From Candidatus Methanoperedens sp. (GTDB lineage: Archaea; Halobacteriota; Methanosarcinia; Methanosarcinales; Methanoperedenaceae), in the NCBI GenBank assembly GCA_030650845.1, contig JAUSDC010000187.1:1-52381 (forward strand): a DNA stretch of 52,381 nucleotides, in the 5' to 3' direction. Under the pieces are notes generated by a model, which was not told the origin of the DNA, made no database searches, and was given only the letters and a program-made list of their open reading frames with translations. This document shows positions 41,286 to 51,164 of the stretch, in pieces. Position 1 is the stretch's first letter. Each line of letters starts with the position of its first letter. The position numbers and the translations under genes are program-made.

Positions 41286-41825
41286 TCAGCCACGTGCAAA
41301 CTTCAAAAGCGCCCTGTACCTGTGAGAAAGCAGGTTTTTCTCGTAATCCCCCATGTCCCCAAAAGTCCTGCCGCCCACCTCAAATATCGGGTCGTACCCG
41401 AAGCCCGCGTCTCCCCTGCCAACAAGTGAGATCTCACCTTCCACTTCTCCTGAAAACAAAAGAGCCTTCTCCCCCGGTCTGCAGTATCCTATGACGCATC
41501 TAAACACTGCCGCTCTGTCTGTCCCCCCTTCCATCATTTTGAGTATCCTCTCATTCCCCAGCGTATCAAAAACGTAGGCAGAATACGGACCCGGGAATCC
41601 CCCAAGAGCCCTGATGAACAGCCCTGAATCATCCACCATTACCTCGCCTCCCAGGTGGTCGGCAGCACATTCTGCTCCGTAGGCAGCTATTTTTTCAAGT
41701 TCATCCTCCTGAAGTTCAGGATATCCGCAATTGTTCTGTTCAACGGTTATGCCAAGTTTTAAGAGGATGTTACTTGCTTCTTTTACTTTATGAGCATTAC
41801 CGGTCACGAAAATTATTTTTCTCAT
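41286..41825 (-). CDS. rdgB: XTP/dITP diphosphatase (RdgB/HAM1 family)
   Basis: The 179-residue protein removes non-canonical purine triphosphates (XTP, dITP, ITP) by hydrolysis to the monophosphate and PPi. The family motifs are all visible: IFVTGNAHKVKE (5-16, phosphate loop), VMVDDSGLFIRALGGFPGPY (about 62-81, metal-binding Asp pair), GRGDAGFGYDPIF (136-148, base recognition) and SHRYRAL (166-172, usual SHR-RA). Length fits archaeal members. Its ATG overlaps by four bases the stop of the small membrane protein gene upstream. Confidence 0.95.
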   Translation of the reverse strand: MRKIIFVTGNAHKVKEASNILLKLGITVEQNNCGYPELQEDELEKIAAYGAECAADHLGGEVMVDDSGLFIRALGGFPGPYSAYVFDTLGNERILKMMEGGTDRAAVFRCVIGYCRPGEKALLFSGEVEGEISLVGRGDAGFGYDPIFEVGGRTFGDMGDYEKNLLSHRYRALLKFARG

Positions 41826-42010
41826 AATCTGTTTTTCACTTTGCTACGCGCAAGTGTCCTTTTTACAAATTCCCTGTATTCCGGACTGTATTTCATCAAT
41901 ATCAGCATTATCGGGTATTTCATCAACAGAACGAATGAAACAAATCCTATCCCAAAACCGATAAAAAGAATAATCTTTGAATATAAAGGTAAACTGCCAA
42001 TATCGATCAT
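41822..42010 (-). CDS. Small membrane protein
   Basis: The 62-residue protein has one long hydrophobic stretch (residues ~11-38, IILFIGFGIGFVSFVLLMKY), probably one or two helices, and a basic tail (EFVKRTLARSKVKNRL). It overlaps the XTP pyrophosphatase start by four bases (ATGA) and begins just after the aspartate kinase stop, so it appears to be a real operon member. Function unknown. Confidence 0.6.
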   Translation of the reverse strand: MIDIGSLPLYSKIILFIGFGIGFVSFVLLMKYPIMLILMKYSPEYREFVKRTLARSKVKNRL

Positions 42011-42015
42011 AAATA

Positions 42016-43428
42016 CTATATCTCTTTATCCAGCCCGAATTCCTTATGCAGCACCTGGACTGCTTTTACTGCATCGCTCTCGCTGACAGCGAATGAGATA
42101 TTATGCTGTGATGAACCCTGGCTTATGATGATAACATTCACGCGGGCTTTTCCAAGCGCTCCAAAGACGCGTCCTGCCACCCCTGGTGTATTAGCCATCC
42201 CAGCCCCGACCACAGCGACCACACAAATATTCCTGTCCTGAGTAACATCTTTGATTATTCCGTTCTTGAATTCAGCCTTGATCCCTTTCACAGCCTTATC
42301 AAGATGGCTCTCGTCCACAACCAGTGAAATATTGGCTTCCGAAGAACCCTGGCTGATCATGATGATATTGACTCCCGAATTTGCAAGTGTAGTAAAAACG
42401 CGCGCTGCAACTCCTATGGTCCCGACCATCCATGCTCCTGATATGTTGATGAGCGCAACGTTCCTGATAACTGTCACAGCCTTCACGATATCTTTGCTCT
42501 GCTTCAGGTCTTTTACAATGATGGTACCCGGGGAGGAAGGATCGAATGTGTTCTTGACCCGTACAGGTATCCCGTGCTTGATAGCAGGTTCGATGGTCTT
42601 TGGATGAAGCACTTTTGCACCGAAATATGAAAGTTCCATGGCTTCAATATAGGAAATGACGGGAATAGTGCGAGCTTCCGGGACAATTCTTGGATCAGTA
42701 GTCAATATGCCATGCACCTCTTTCCAGAGCCAGATCTCGTCAGCTTTTAATGCAGCGCCGATAATAGATGCAGAGAAATCTGATCCGCCGCGTCCAAGCG
42801 TCGTGATAATACCGGCTTCATTCTCTCCTATAAAACCTGTAATGACAGGGATGCCATCCTTCAGCATGGGTTCGATACGTTCCTTAACAAGTGAATATGT
42901 TATGTCAAGGGGCTTGGCATTGCCATATTCTTCAGAGGTAATTATGCCTGCTTCTCCTCCTGTGAATGACCTGGACTTTATCCCCATCGAGTTCAATGAC
43001 CCGCACAGTATTGGCGCAGCAAGTCTCTCACCGTATGATGAAATATAATCAATGGATCGCACAGTAAGCTCGCCAAGATAGCATATCCCGATAAGGGCTT
43101 TTTCCAGTTCCTCTATGCGGGAGTCGAGTTCTCCTGTCACGACCTCAGCTATCTTTTTTCCGTTCTTAGTGCCGTCAATAGCTTCATGCGCTGCCCTGTG
43201 GTGCTGCTTTGTAAGGTCTGCGATGAATTCTTTGATAGATGAGGTTTTTCCGGTCTCGGAAGCTTCCTTTGCATATTTCAGGAGCGAATCCGTGACTCCG
43301 CTTAAGGCTGAGGTCACAAGCACGACCTCGTTACCGCTATCCCTGTAAACTTTTGCAAGTTCTGCGACGTGCTTCATACGGTTTCCATCGCCAACTGAAG
43401 TTCCGCCGAATTTCATCACGAGTCTCAT
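42016..43428 (-). CDS. lysC: Aspartate kinase
   Basis: The 470-residue enzyme phosphorylates aspartate in the first step of Lys, Met and Thr synthesis. The signature KFGGTSVGDG is at residues 6-15, the ATP/aspartate site TTLGRGGSDFSA at about 209-220, and W-K-E-V-H-G-I-L-T-T-D-P-R follows. The last ~160 residues hold two ACT domains (SGAWMVGTIGVAARVF and VGAGMANTPGVAGRVF) that bind regulators such as lysine or threonine. Threonine synthase lies 1.2 kb upstream on the same strand, so part of the pathway is clustered. Confidence 0.95.
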   Translation of the reverse strand: MRLVMKFGGTSVGDGNRMKHVAELAKVYRDSGNEVVLVTSALSGVTDSLLKYAKEASETGKTSSIKEFIADLTKQHHRAAHEAIDGTKNGKKIAEVVTGELDSRIEELEKALIGICYLGELTVRSIDYISSYGERLAAPILCGSLNSMGIKSRSFTGGEAGIITSEEYGNAKPLDITYSLVKERIEPMLKDGIPVITGFIGENEAGIITTLGRGGSDFSASIIGAALKADEIWLWKEVHGILTTDPRIVPEARTIPVISYIEAMELSYFGAKVLHPKTIEPAIKHGIPVRVKNTFDPSSPGTIIVKDLKQSKDIVKAVTVIRNVALINISGAWMVGTIGVAARVFTTLANSGVNIIMISQGSSEANISLVVDESHLDKAVKGIKAEFKNGIIKDVTQDRNICVVAVVGAGMANTPGVAGRVFGALGKARVNVIIISQGSSQHNISFAVSESDAVKAVQVLHKEFGLDKEI

Positions 43429-43475
43429 AGGGCTTTTAAATCGTTGGATGTTCTATTAAAGATTTGCAAATAATC

Positions 43476-43485
43476 CTTATATAAT
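43476..43485 (+). promoter_or_regulatory. TATA box that sets the start at 43505
   Basis: CTTATATAAT overlaps the first in-frame ATG (43484). The expected transcription start about 25 bp downstream coincides with the next ATG at 43505, so the mRNA is probably leaderless and begins at 43505. Confidence 0.5.
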
Positions 43486-43504
43486 GAAAGTAAATAAGCT
43501 CCTC

Positions 43505-44266
43505 ATGAAAGTCAGTTTCTCATCACTTGCTCTTGTGAACAACCCTTTTGATTGGGCTTACGATCTCGAAGACCTGGGTTTTACAGGCTGGGAAATAGTA
43601 AGCGAAGGCAAACAGCAGTTGAATGATTCCACATTATCTCAGATAAAGGACATTATCGAGACAACGAACCTTGTTCTAACATTGCATCTTCCCTTTTCAG
43701 ACCTTAACCTAGGCAGCCTGAACCACCCCATCTGGAACGAAACCATCCGACAGATGACTAAATGTCTGGATAGAGCCTCGGATTTCATTGAGCTAGCAGT
43801 CGTGCATCCTGGTCATCTCTCACCTCTTGGCATGCAGCTGCCTGAAATGGCATGGAGGCAGAACATAGATGGGCTGCGGCAAATATGTGATTTCGCAAAC
43901 GAGCGCGACATAAGGATAGGCGTTGAGAACATGGTGAACATGCAGTTCATCCTTGGAAAACAACCTGGTGAGATCCTTGGTATGATAGAGTCGCTTGAGT
44001 GCGATAACGTGGGGCTTACGCTTGATATCGGACATGCTAACACGAATGGAATGGTGGATGAGTTCCTTGAGGACTTAAGTAAGGTAATTCACGTCCATCT
44101 TCATGACAATAAGGGTAGAAGTGACGAACATCTTTCACTCGGTAAAGGGACCATCAATTGGAAAAATGTCGTGAAGAAACTTGATGGATATAAGGGACGG
44201 GTCGTTACAGAAGCAAGGACGGTGGAAGAAGGAGTGGCAAGTTTGAAGGTTTTAAATAGCCTTTAA
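43505..44266 (+). CDS. Sugar phosphate isomerase/epimerase-like TIM barrel (AP endonuclease 2 family)
   Basis: From the ATG at 43505 the 253-residue protein begins MKVSFSSLALV, as usual in this family; the upstream ATG at 43484 would add seven residues but overlaps the promoter. Metal-ligand motifs of the xylose-isomerase-like barrel are present: LTLHLPFSDLN, AVVHPGHLS, IGVENMVN (Glu), LTLDIGHANTN (Asp, His), VIHVHLHDN (His) and VTEAR (Glu). The substrate is unknown. It stands alone, divergent from aspartate kinase. Confidence 0.85.
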   Translation: MKVSFSSLALVNNPFDWAYDLEDLGFTGWEIVSEGKQQLNDSTLSQIKDIIETTNLVLTLHLPFSDLNLGSLNHPIWNETIRQMTKCLDRASDFIELAVVHPGHLSPLGMQLPEMAWRQNIDGLRQICDFANERDIRIGVENMVNMQFILGKQPGEILGMIESLECDNVGLTLDIGHANTNGMVDEFLEDLSKVIHVHLHDNKGRSDEHLSLGKGTINWKNVVKKLDGYKGRVVTEARTVEEGVASLKVLNSL

Positions 44267-44344
44267 GAAATCATTTTTTTAGCTGTTAAAAAAAAGGAAT
44301 ATTTTTTCATTCGATAACGGCTTTGCGTCTCGCTTTTCTCAGGT

Positions 44345-44620
44345 TTATCCGCCGCTCACTGCTGGAAGTATCGATATTTCATCAGTACTTTTCACTGAAG
44401 TATCTTGACCTTTAAGATGCCGTATGTCCTCACCGTTCACATACAGGTTGACAAAACGCCTGACTTCGCCTTTGTCAAGAATGCGCTTCTCAAAATCAGC
44501 GCCGAACTGCTTAATAAGATTATCAAGCACAACTTTTACAGTAGTATCTCCGATGTCAAGAGTCGTTTCGCGAGCATGTGTCACATTGCTCAATGCAGAA
44601 GAAAATCTTATTTTGACCAT
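44345..44620 (-). CDS. ThiS/MoaD-family ubiquitin-like protein (SAMP-like)
   Basis: The 91-residue beta-grasp protein starts MVKIRFSSALSNVTHARETT, has GEVRRFVNLYVNGEDIRHL in the middle, and ends TDEISILPAVSGG. The C-terminal Gly-Gly and the LPAVSGG tail are the hallmark of sulfur carriers and archaeal small modifiers, which are adenylated there by an E1-like enzyme. Whether it serves molybdopterin synthesis, tRNA thiolation or protein tagging cannot be told. It lies 11 bp after the threonine synthase stop on the same strand, so the two are probably co-transcribed. Confidence 0.88.
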   Translation of the reverse strand: MVKIRFSSALSNVTHARETTLDIGDTTVKVVLDNLIKQFGADFEKRILDKGEVRRFVNLYVNGEDIRHLKGQDTSVKSTDEISILPAVSGG

Positions 44621-44631
44621 TTATATCACCT

Positions 44632-45903
44632 TTATGTTCGAGCCAGTAAGGGCTCTTTATGTTCATGAATATCGATCTTCGGCGCTGTGAGACGCTCGAA
44701 TTCTCCAAGTATGGGCTTGATGACAGGAGGGCGCTGCAACGATTTAAGAAGCGTTTCCTGCGCTTTAAGACCGTTGCCTGTTACATAGACCACCACGCGC
44801 TCATCGCGTTTTATATGACCGCTCTCTACCAGTTTCTTTAATCCTGCAACCGTAGTGCCGCCTGCGGGTTCAGTGAAAATGCCTTCTGTCCTTGCAAGAA
44901 GATGTATCGCATCTATGATCTCAGGATCCGTTGGGGTGGCTGCAAATCCGCCTGAATCAAGTATTGTCTTTTTTGCATAGTAGCCGTCAGCAGGATTTCC
45001 AATTGCAAGGCTGTGAGCAATGGTCTCGAATTTCCGCACAGGCACAACCTCGCTGTTGTTCTGCACCGCAGTTGATATGGGGGAACAGTTAAGCGGCTGG
45101 GAGCCGGAAATTTTCACGTCCGCGCTGTCAACAAGACCTACGCGTTCCAGTTCCTTATACCCGCGGGATATGGCGCAAAGAAGTGCACCGCTTGCCATAG
45201 GGGCAACGATGTGATCAGGGACGGTCCAGTTCAACTGCTCTGCAGTTTCGTAAGCCAATGTCTTTGAACCTTCGGTATAATAGGGACGGATATTGATATT
45301 TACAAAAGCCCAATCCGGATGGGAATCGGCCACTTCACTTGCAAGGCGGTTGGCATCATCGTATGTGCCTTCCACAGCGATGACATTAGGACCGTAGATG
45401 AGCATCTGTACGATCTTGCCGAGTTCAATGGTCGCAGGGATAAAAATATAAGCCGGAAGTCCAGCTTTTGCTGCATGTGCCCCCACTGCTGCTGCAAGGT
45501 TGCCCGTGCTTGCACATCCTACTGCTTTCACATCGAATTCAATGGCTTTTGAGATCGCAACTGATGTGACCCTGTCTTTGAATGAGTTGGTCGGGTTGAC
45601 GGATTCATCAATAATATATAGTTCATCAAGTCCGAGAGCCGCTCCAAGACGATGCGCATGGTGAAGTTTGTTAAATCCTGCGCCAAGGTCGATGCGTTTC
45701 TCGGATTCAAGCGGTAAAAGGTCTGCGTATCTCCATATTGATTTTGGTCCTGATGCTATTTTTTCCTTGCTGATATGGTCTGAGATATAGTCCCAGTCGT
45801 AGTTGACCTCAAGGGGTCCGAAACATTCATAACATGTATTCTGGATAACGGCAGGGTATTCAGCTCCGCATTCCCTGCATTTCAATCCAATGACGTGACT
45901 CAT
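44632..45903 (-). CDS. thrC: Threonine synthase
   Basis: The enzyme converts O-phosphohomoserine to threonine with PLP. The start is moved to the ATG at 45903, which has GAGGTGA four bases upstream; an earlier in-frame start at 45954 lacks one. The 423-residue protein has an N-terminal zinc-ribbon-like CRECGAEY...CYECFGPL. The PLP lysine is in NPTNSFKDRVTSVA, the phosphate loop in ASTGNLAAAVGAHA, and ends with VVYVTGNGLKAQE. The fit to archaeal/plant-type ThrC is good. A TATA box (TATATAA) lies at about 45936-45945. Confidence 0.93.
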   Translation of the reverse strand: MSHVIGLKCRECGAEYPAVIQNTCYECFGPLEVNYDWDYISDHISKEKIASGPKSIWRYADLLPLESEKRIDLGAGFNKLHHAHRLGAALGLDELYIIDESVNPTNSFKDRVTSVAISKAIEFDVKAVGCASTGNLAAAVGAHAAKAGLPAYIFIPATIELGKIVQMLIYGPNVIAVEGTYDDANRLASEVADSHPDWAFVNINIRPYYTEGSKTLAYETAEQLNWTVPDHIVAPMASGALLCAISRGYKELERVGLVDSADVKISGSQPLNCSPISTAVQNNSEVVPVRKFETIAHSLAIGNPADGYYAKKTILDSGGFAATPTDPEIIDAIHLLARTEGIFTEPAGGTTVAGLKKLVESGHIKRDERVVVYVTGNGLKAQETLLKSLQRPPVIKPILGEFERLTAPKIDIHEHKEPLLART

Positions 45904-46021
45904 TTTAACTTCACCTCTGCATAATACAACATTACCATATATAATATTTACCATATCAGTAGATAACTGCAGGTTATATTATTAAGGTATTATGGATTTA
46001 TAGTCAAAATACGGACGTTTA

Positions 46022-46090
46022 CAACGAACTGATACGAACTCGAACGAACTCCAGAAGCATGAGTTCGTTTCAGTTCGTACGAGTTAGTTG
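46022..46090. promoter_or_regulatory. 30-bp imperfect inverted repeat made of 10-bp ACGAACT units
   Basis: Left arm 46022-46051 and right arm 46061-46090 pair with about five mismatches around a 9-base loop. Each arm consists of three 10-bp-phased units: CAACGAACTG, ATACGAACTC, GAACGAACTC on the left, and the inverse on the right. It lies between the divergent promoters of thrC and the ferredoxin-geranylgeranyl reductase pair, a likely regulator-binding platform. Confidence 0.65.
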
Positions 46091-46143
46091 TTTATGAAAT
46101 CCTTTTGATCTAGTCTAAAATGCATTCTCCAAAAAGACCCGAT

Positions 46144-46154
46144 AAAATATATAC
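46144..46154 (+). promoter_or_regulatory. TATA box of the ferredoxin/reductase operon
   Basis: AAAATATATAC lies about 30-39 bases before the ferredoxin ATG at 46183, predicting a very short leader. Confidence 0.5.
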
Positions 46155-46182
46155 GTAGGGACTGCATTAGCAAATCAGATTT

Positions 46183-46359
46183 ATGAGTGTCGAAGTGAAT
46201 CGTTATAAATGCGGATATTGTGGCGCCTGTGTGGGCGTTTGCCCTGAAGGAGCCCTGGAGCTAATTGAGACCTGGATCGAAGTAGATAATTCTTGTACAA
46301 GTTGCGGCGTATGCGCAAAGATCTGTCCCGTAGGCGCTCTGGAGGTCAGGGTGAAATGA
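46183..46359 (+). CDS. 2[4Fe-4S] ferredoxin
   Basis: The 58-residue protein has two complete cluster motifs: [16 protein letters not shown] and [16 protein letters not shown], each C-x2-C-x2-C-x3-C-P. It overlaps the reductase start by four bases (ATGA), so it is almost certainly the dedicated electron donor for that enzyme. A similar ferredoxin next to geranylgeranyl reductase is known from methanosarcinal archaea. Confidence 0.95.
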   Translation: MSVEVNRYKCGYCGACVGVCPEGALELIETWIEVDNSCTSCGVCAKICPVGALEVRVK

Positions 46360-47531
46360 AAGACAGCTATGATGTCATCGTGGTTGGGGCTGGACCCGGG
46401 GGTTCGATCACAGCAAAGACCTGCGCCGAAGGAGGCCTTGATGTTCTGCTTATTGAAAAAAGACAGGAAATCGGAGATCCGGTCAGATGTGCTGAAGGCG
46501 TTGGAAAAGATCAATTATTAAAGCACATAGCGCCAGACAAACGATGGATATCAGCCGAAGTAAAAGGTTCAAGGATCGTTGCTCCTGACGGAACTGAGAT
46601 ATTAATGTCCTGTGATGCTGCCATGAAAGACGTGGGTTATACGCTCGAACGAAAAGTGTTTGACAGGGTGCTTGCCCAGAAAGCTGCCATGGCAGGAGCC
46701 GAAGTTCGGGTAAAGACCCGGGCTACCGGATTATTGAAAAATAACGGAAAGGTGTCTGGCATCAAAGCAATGTATATGGGAGACATGTTTGATATCAAAG
46801 CGAATATCGTCATCGGCGCGGATGGGATCGAGTCCAAGATCGGAAGATGGGGCGGAATAGATACCTCGTTAAAACCGCATGATATAGAGACATGCGCGCA
46901 ATTTCTTATCTCAAATATCGATCCTGGAGAATATAGCAAATTCTACATCGGAGAAAAATATTCATCAGGTGGATATGTCTGGATTTTTCCGAAAGGAGGA
47001 AATACAGCTAATGTTGGGATCGGGATACTTGGCAGCAAATCAGGAAAGATCAGGGCACTATCTCTCCTTACTAAATTTGTTGAGACTTCCATACCCCAGG
47101 GCAAGATCATAGAAATGGTGGTTGGGGGGGTTCCTGTTAGCGGACCAATTAAAAAGACGATAGCTGACGGGCTGATGCTTGTTGGAGATGCAGCAAGGCA
47201 GTCAGATCCCCTGACTGGCGGCGGCATAACCAATGCTATGGATGCTGGAAAGATAGCAGGTGAGGTCTGCATTAAAGCGAAAGAGAAGGGAGATTATTCG
47301 GTTAAGACCCTGAAAGAATATGAAGACCGGTGGCGCGCCACTATCGGAAAAGAGATTGAAAGGTCGTTGAAGGTCAAGAACCTGATGGTAAACCTCAATG
47401 ATGAACAATTTAACAAGCTTGCACATTCTTTGGATGGCGTGGATGCGAGTAATATGGAACTGCCACATATGCTGGCTGTCATTTTCAAGAAAAATCCGAA
47501 ATTGCTCTGGGAACTCAGGTCGCTTTTCTAG
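46356..47531 (+). CDS. Digeranylgeranylglycerophospholipid reductase (geranylgeranyl reductase family)
   Basis: The flavoenzyme saturates the isoprenoid chains of archaeal membrane lipids. The start is the ATG at 46356, which overlaps the ferredoxin stop; an upstream TTG in frame lies within the ferredoxin gene. The 391-residue protein has the FAD motif [19 protein letters not shown] (6-24), [11 protein letters not shown] (the conserved Cys-containing loop of this family), [16 protein letters not shown], the YVWIFPKG motif, and [19 protein letters not shown] for FAD binding. Presence of this enzyme is strong evidence for an archaeon. Confidence 0.95.
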   Translation: MKDSYDVIVVGAGPGGSITAKTCAEGGLDVLLIEKRQEIGDPVRCAEGVGKDQLLKHIAPDKRWISAEVKGSRIVAPDGTEILMSCDAAMKDVGYTLERKVFDRVLAQKAAMAGAEVRVKTRATGLLKNNGKVSGIKAMYMGDMFDIKANIVIGADGIESKIGRWGGIDTSLKPHDIETCAQFLISNIDPGEYSKFYIGEKYSSGGYVWIFPKGGNTANVGIGILGSKSGKIRALSLLTKFVETSIPQGKIIEMVVGGVPVSGPIKKTIADGLMLVGDAARQSDPLTGGGITNAMDAGKIAGEVCIKAKEKGDYSVKTLKEYEDRWRATIGKEIERSLKVKNLMVNLNDEQFNKLAHSLDGVDASNMELPHMLAVIFKKNPKLLWELRSLF

Positions 47532-47608
47532 TAATTTTGAAGTGATAGTGTTGCATTAAAGAAATAGTATTATCATCTTTCACGCCAAAAATCAAGTGGT
47601 AGATATTT

Positions 47609-48874
47609 ATGTTCACTATAATCACAGGCGCACAGTTCGGGGACGAAGGAAAAGGCAAGATCGTAGATATGATGGCGGAACGATACGATATTGTTGCGCG
47701 CTTCCAGGGAGGTGATAACGCAGGACACACCGTTGTTGCAGAGGGAAAGACCTACAAGCTGCACCTTGTTCCTTCAGGAGTGCTTTTTGATTCCAGGCTG
47801 CTTATCGGTCCCGGGACTGTCATGAATCCTGAGATACTGATGAAAGAGCTCTCAATGCTTGCTGATAATGGTGTTGAAGTAACGCCTGTAAAGCTTGGTA
47901 TCGACGCAAAGACAAGCATTATAATGCCCTATCACATAGCTCTTGACACCCTTCGCGAATCAAAGCGCACAGTAAAAATTGGCACCACGAACCGGGGAAT
48001 AGGTTTTGCATATATTGATAAAGTAGGGCGCGACGAGATACAGATGGCTGACATCGCAGATAAAAAGCGCTTTATGAAACGGCTCGATGAACTTGCCCCT
48101 CAGAAGGAGAATGATATAAAAGAAATGGGCGGCGACCCGAAGATCGCGCGTCACGGGATTGATGAGTATATAGGGTTAGGTAGGAAATTAAAACCATTTA
48201 TCACAGACGTATCAAGGGAGATCAATCTTGCATTAATAGAAGGAAAAAAAGTGCTGGCTGAAGGTGCTCAGGGTACGCATCTTGATATTATCCACGGCAC
48301 TCAAAAGTTCGTAACTTCCTCAAGCACAATAGCAGGATCTGCCTGCGCAGGACTTGGTGTTGGTCCCACAAAAGTGGATAATGTGATCGGCGTGATAAAG
48401 GCTTACATCACCCGCGTGGGAGAAGGACCGCTTCCAACAGAGCAAAAAAACGTTGTTGGAGAGCATCTGCGAGAAAAAGGAGGTGAATTCGGAACGACCA
48501 CTGGACGTCCAAGAAGATGCGGATGGTTCGATCTTCCGCTTGCGAAAAAGTCCATAAACCTTAACGGATATACCGGTTTTGCTCTTACCAAACTTGATGT
48601 CCTTGGCGGACTTGCAATGTTAAATATCTGCACAGGATATGAACTGGATGGAACAATAATAGATTACCCCCCTGAATCATCTGATGACCTTGCAAGGTGC
48701 AAACCTGTATATACAGAAGTCAAAGGCTGGGACGAAGACATATCAGGAATTGAAAGTCTGGGTGGGCTTCCGGATAATGCAAGAAAATATATCGAATTGC
48801 TTAAAAAATTGATGGGAGTACATATAGAATATATTTCAGTCGGACCGGGGAGAAAGCAAACGTTTATGCAATAA
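47609..48874 (+). CDS. purA: Adenylosuccinate synthetase
   Basis: It joins IMP and aspartate using GTP in AMP synthesis. The signature GAQFGDEGKGKIVDM is at residues 7-21, followed by RFQGGDNAGHTVV (32-44), GTTNRGIGFAYIDK (125-138), LAEGAQGTHLDIIHGT and TTTGRPRRCGWFD (308-320), all standard for PurA. The 421-residue length fits the full-size enzyme rather than the shorter archaeal ~340-residue form. It precedes the CDC48 gene by 28 bp and is likely in one transcript with it. Confidence 0.96.
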   Translation: MFTIITGAQFGDEGKGKIVDMMAERYDIVARFQGGDNAGHTVVAEGKTYKLHLVPSGVLFDSRLLIGPGTVMNPEILMKELSMLADNGVEVTPVKLGIDAKTSIIMPYHIALDTLRESKRTVKIGTTNRGIGFAYIDKVGRDEIQMADIADKKRFMKRLDELAPQKENDIKEMGGDPKIARHGIDEYIGLGRKLKPFITDVSREINLALIEGKKVLAEGAQGTHLDIIHGTQKFVTSSSTIAGSACAGLGVGPTKVDNVIGVIKAYITRVGEGPLPTEQKNVVGEHLREKGGEFGTTTGRPRRCGWFDLPLAKKSINLNGYTGFALTKLDVLGGLAMLNICTGYELDGTIIDYPPESSDDLARCKPVYTEVKGWDEDISGIESLGGLPDNARKYIELLKKLMGVHIEYISVGPGRKQTFMQ

Positions 48875-48902
48875 CGTATTTATATTTAATTGGGGCAAGA
48901 TC

Positions 48903-51164
48903 ATGGAAAATAATGTTCGATTAAAGGTATCCGAAGCGGATCAGAGGGATGTCGGAAAGGGCATCGTCAGGATAGATGAGAAGTTCAGGAACGCCATCGG
49001 GGTCAATATATTCGATGTAGTTGAGATAAAAGGGGAACATCCGACCTCAGCCATGGTGGGCAGGGCATATCCGCAGGATGAAGGGCAGGACGTTATAAGG
49101 ATGGATGGGTTGATTCGCACAAATGCCAAGACAAGCATAGGAGAATTTGTTGAAGTCAGGAAAGCGGAGTGGAAAGAAGCGAAAAAGGTCACTCTTTCAC
49201 CTGTAATACAGAATATCCACATTTATGCGCCAAGTGAAAGCCTGCGCGCCATATTCCATAACAGGACGGTCTCAAAAGGAGATTTGATATCGACCACAAG
49301 CGTAAGGAAACCTAAAGAAACCATAGGCAGTGACGTTATGTTCGAACAGATATTCCAGGGGATGTTTCCCTCCTTTGGTCTTGGCGAGATAAAACTGCAG
49401 GTGGTCACGACTATACCTTCAGGGATAGTTAAGATCACTGATATCACGGAAGTTGAGTTGTTACCTGAGGCAGTTGCTCTTGAACAGGAGATCCCCGAGG
49501 TCATGTACGAAGACCTTGGCGGTATTAAACCTGCGATCACAAAGATCCGCGAGATCATCGAGCTGCCCCTCAAGCACCCAGAACTGTTCAACCGCCTTGG
49601 TATCGATGCTCCAAAGGGAGTGCTTCTGCACGGTCCTCCAGGGACAGGAAAAACCATGCTGGCAAAGGCTGTAGCTACTGAAAGTGATGCGTATTTCAAG
49701 ATAATCAATGGTCCTGAAATAATGTCAAAATACTATGGCGAGAGCGAGCACAAGCTTCGCGAGGCGTTCGAGGAAGCGGAAAAAAATACCCCAGCGATCA
49801 TATTTATCGATGAAATTGATAGCATTGCCCCCAAACGAGCGGAGGTTACTGGCGAGGTGGAGCGCCGAGTGGTGGCTCAATTGCTTGCTCTCATGGACGG
49901 ACTGAAATCCAGAAAGAACGTTATCGTTATCGCGGCCACCAACCGACCGGAAGCTATAGACATGGCGCTTCGCCGCCCGGGCAGGTTCGACCGGGAGATA
50001 GAACTGCGCGTACCCGACCGCGAGGGCAGGCGCGAGATATTCCAGATACATACGCGCGGGATGCCGCTTGCTGAAGATGTCAAGCTTGATGATCTTGCCA
50101 CCCGCACATACGGGTTCGTGGGGGCTGACATCGCTGCGGTGTGTCGTGAGGCTGCGATGAATGCCCTTCGAAGAGTGCTTCCTGAGATCGATCTTGATAT
50201 CAAGGAGATACCCAGGGAGACGCTTGATAAATTGATAGTTATGCGTTCAGACTTTGAAAGTGTCATGAAAGAGATTCAGCCGTCGGCACTTCGCGAGATC
50301 CTGTTCGAAGTGCCAAACGTTACATGGAATGATATAGGTGGTCTTGAGAAAGTAAAATCACTGCTCAAAGAGGCTGTAGAGTGGCCCCTGAGATATGGTG
50401 AATCTTTCAGGCGGATAGGAGTAGAAGCCCCTAAAGGCGTGCTGCTTTATGGTCCTCCAGGCACTGGAAAAACACTACTTGCCAAAGCCATAGCACATGA
50501 AAGTGAGGCAAATTTTATTACGGTCAAAGGTAGCGATATATTATCTAAATGGTATGGTGAATCTGAAAAACATATCGCAGAAATATTCAAAAAAGCGCGT
50601 CAAGTAGCGCCGGCGATCATTTTCCTGGATGAACTTGATGCCCTTGCCCCAATGAGGGGGTCATCCATGGGAGAGTCTCATGTGACAGAAAGGATCGTGA
50701 ATCAGCTGCTTTCTGAACTAGACGGTCTTGAGGAACTGCGCGGTGTAGTGGTTATCGCAGCGACCAACATGCCTAATTTAATTGATCCCGCACTCCTGCG
50801 AGCTGGCAGGTTTGATGAGATGATACTTGTACCTGTGCCTGATGAAAAGACAAGGCTTGAGATATTTAAGGTTCACACAACGAAAATGGCTCTTGCAAAT
50901 GATGTTAAACTTGATGAACTTGTCAAACTGACTGAAGAATTTACAGGTGCTGATATTGCTTCGGTTTCCATGAAAGCAGGAAGGTTCGCGATGCGGGAAG
51001 ATATTAATGCGAAAAACGTAAAGCAGTCCCATTTCCTTGCTGCGATAGAGGATACAGGCCCATCTGTCACCCCGGAGACTATGGATTATTATGAGAAAAT
51101 CAAAGGGGAACTTCGAAAGAAGAGATCCAAACAGATAGAAACAAGACCAGAGATGTATGCGTAA
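48903..51164 (+). CDS. CDC48/VAT-type AAA+ ATPase
   Basis: The 753-residue protein has the CDC48 N domain (about 1-185, with [19 protein letters not shown]), then two AAA rings. D1: [13 protein letters not shown] (about 245-257), [14 protein letters not shown] and [12 protein letters not shown]2: [13 protein letters not shown] (about 519-531), [14 protein letters not shown] and LRAGRFDEM. It unfolds proteins for the archaeal proteasome and other tasks. The usual C-terminal HbYX is not seen (ends RPEMYA). The next gene starts in its stop codon (TAATG). Confidence 0.96.
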   Translation: MENNVRLKVSEADQRDVGKGIVRIDEKFRNAIGVNIFDVVEIKGEHPTSAMVGRAYPQDEGQDVIRMDGLIRTNAKTSIGEFVEVRKAEWKEAKKVTLSPVIQNIHIYAPSESLRAIFHNRTVSKGDLISTTSVRKPKETIGSDVMFEQIFQGMFPSFGLGEIKLQVVTTIPSGIVKITDITEVELLPEAVALEQEIPEVMYEDLGGIKPAITKIREIIELPLKHPELFNRLGIDAPKGVLLHGPPGTGKTMLAKAVATESDAYFKIINGPEIMSKYYGESEHKLREAFEEAEKNTPAIIFIDEIDSIAPKRAEVTGEVERRVVAQLLALMDGLKSRKNVIVIAATNRPEAIDMALRRPGRFDREIELRVPDREGRREIFQIHTRGMPLAEDVKLDDLATRTYGFVGADIAAVCREAAMNALRRVLPEIDLDIKEIPRETLDKLIVMRSDFESVMKEIQPSALREILFEVPNVTWNDIGGLEKVKSLLKEAVEWPLRYGESFRRIGVEAPKGVLLYGPPGTGKTLLAKAIAHESEANFITVKGSDILSKWYGESEKHIAEIFKKARQVAPAIIFLDELDALAPMRGSSMGESHVTERIVNQLLSELDGLEELRGVVVIAATNMPNLIDPALLRAGRFDEMILVPVPDEKTRLEIFKVHTTKMALANDVKLDELVKLTEEFTGADIASVSMKAGRFAMREDINAKNVKQSHFLAAIEDTGPSVTPETMDYYEKIKGELRKKRSKQIETRPEMYA

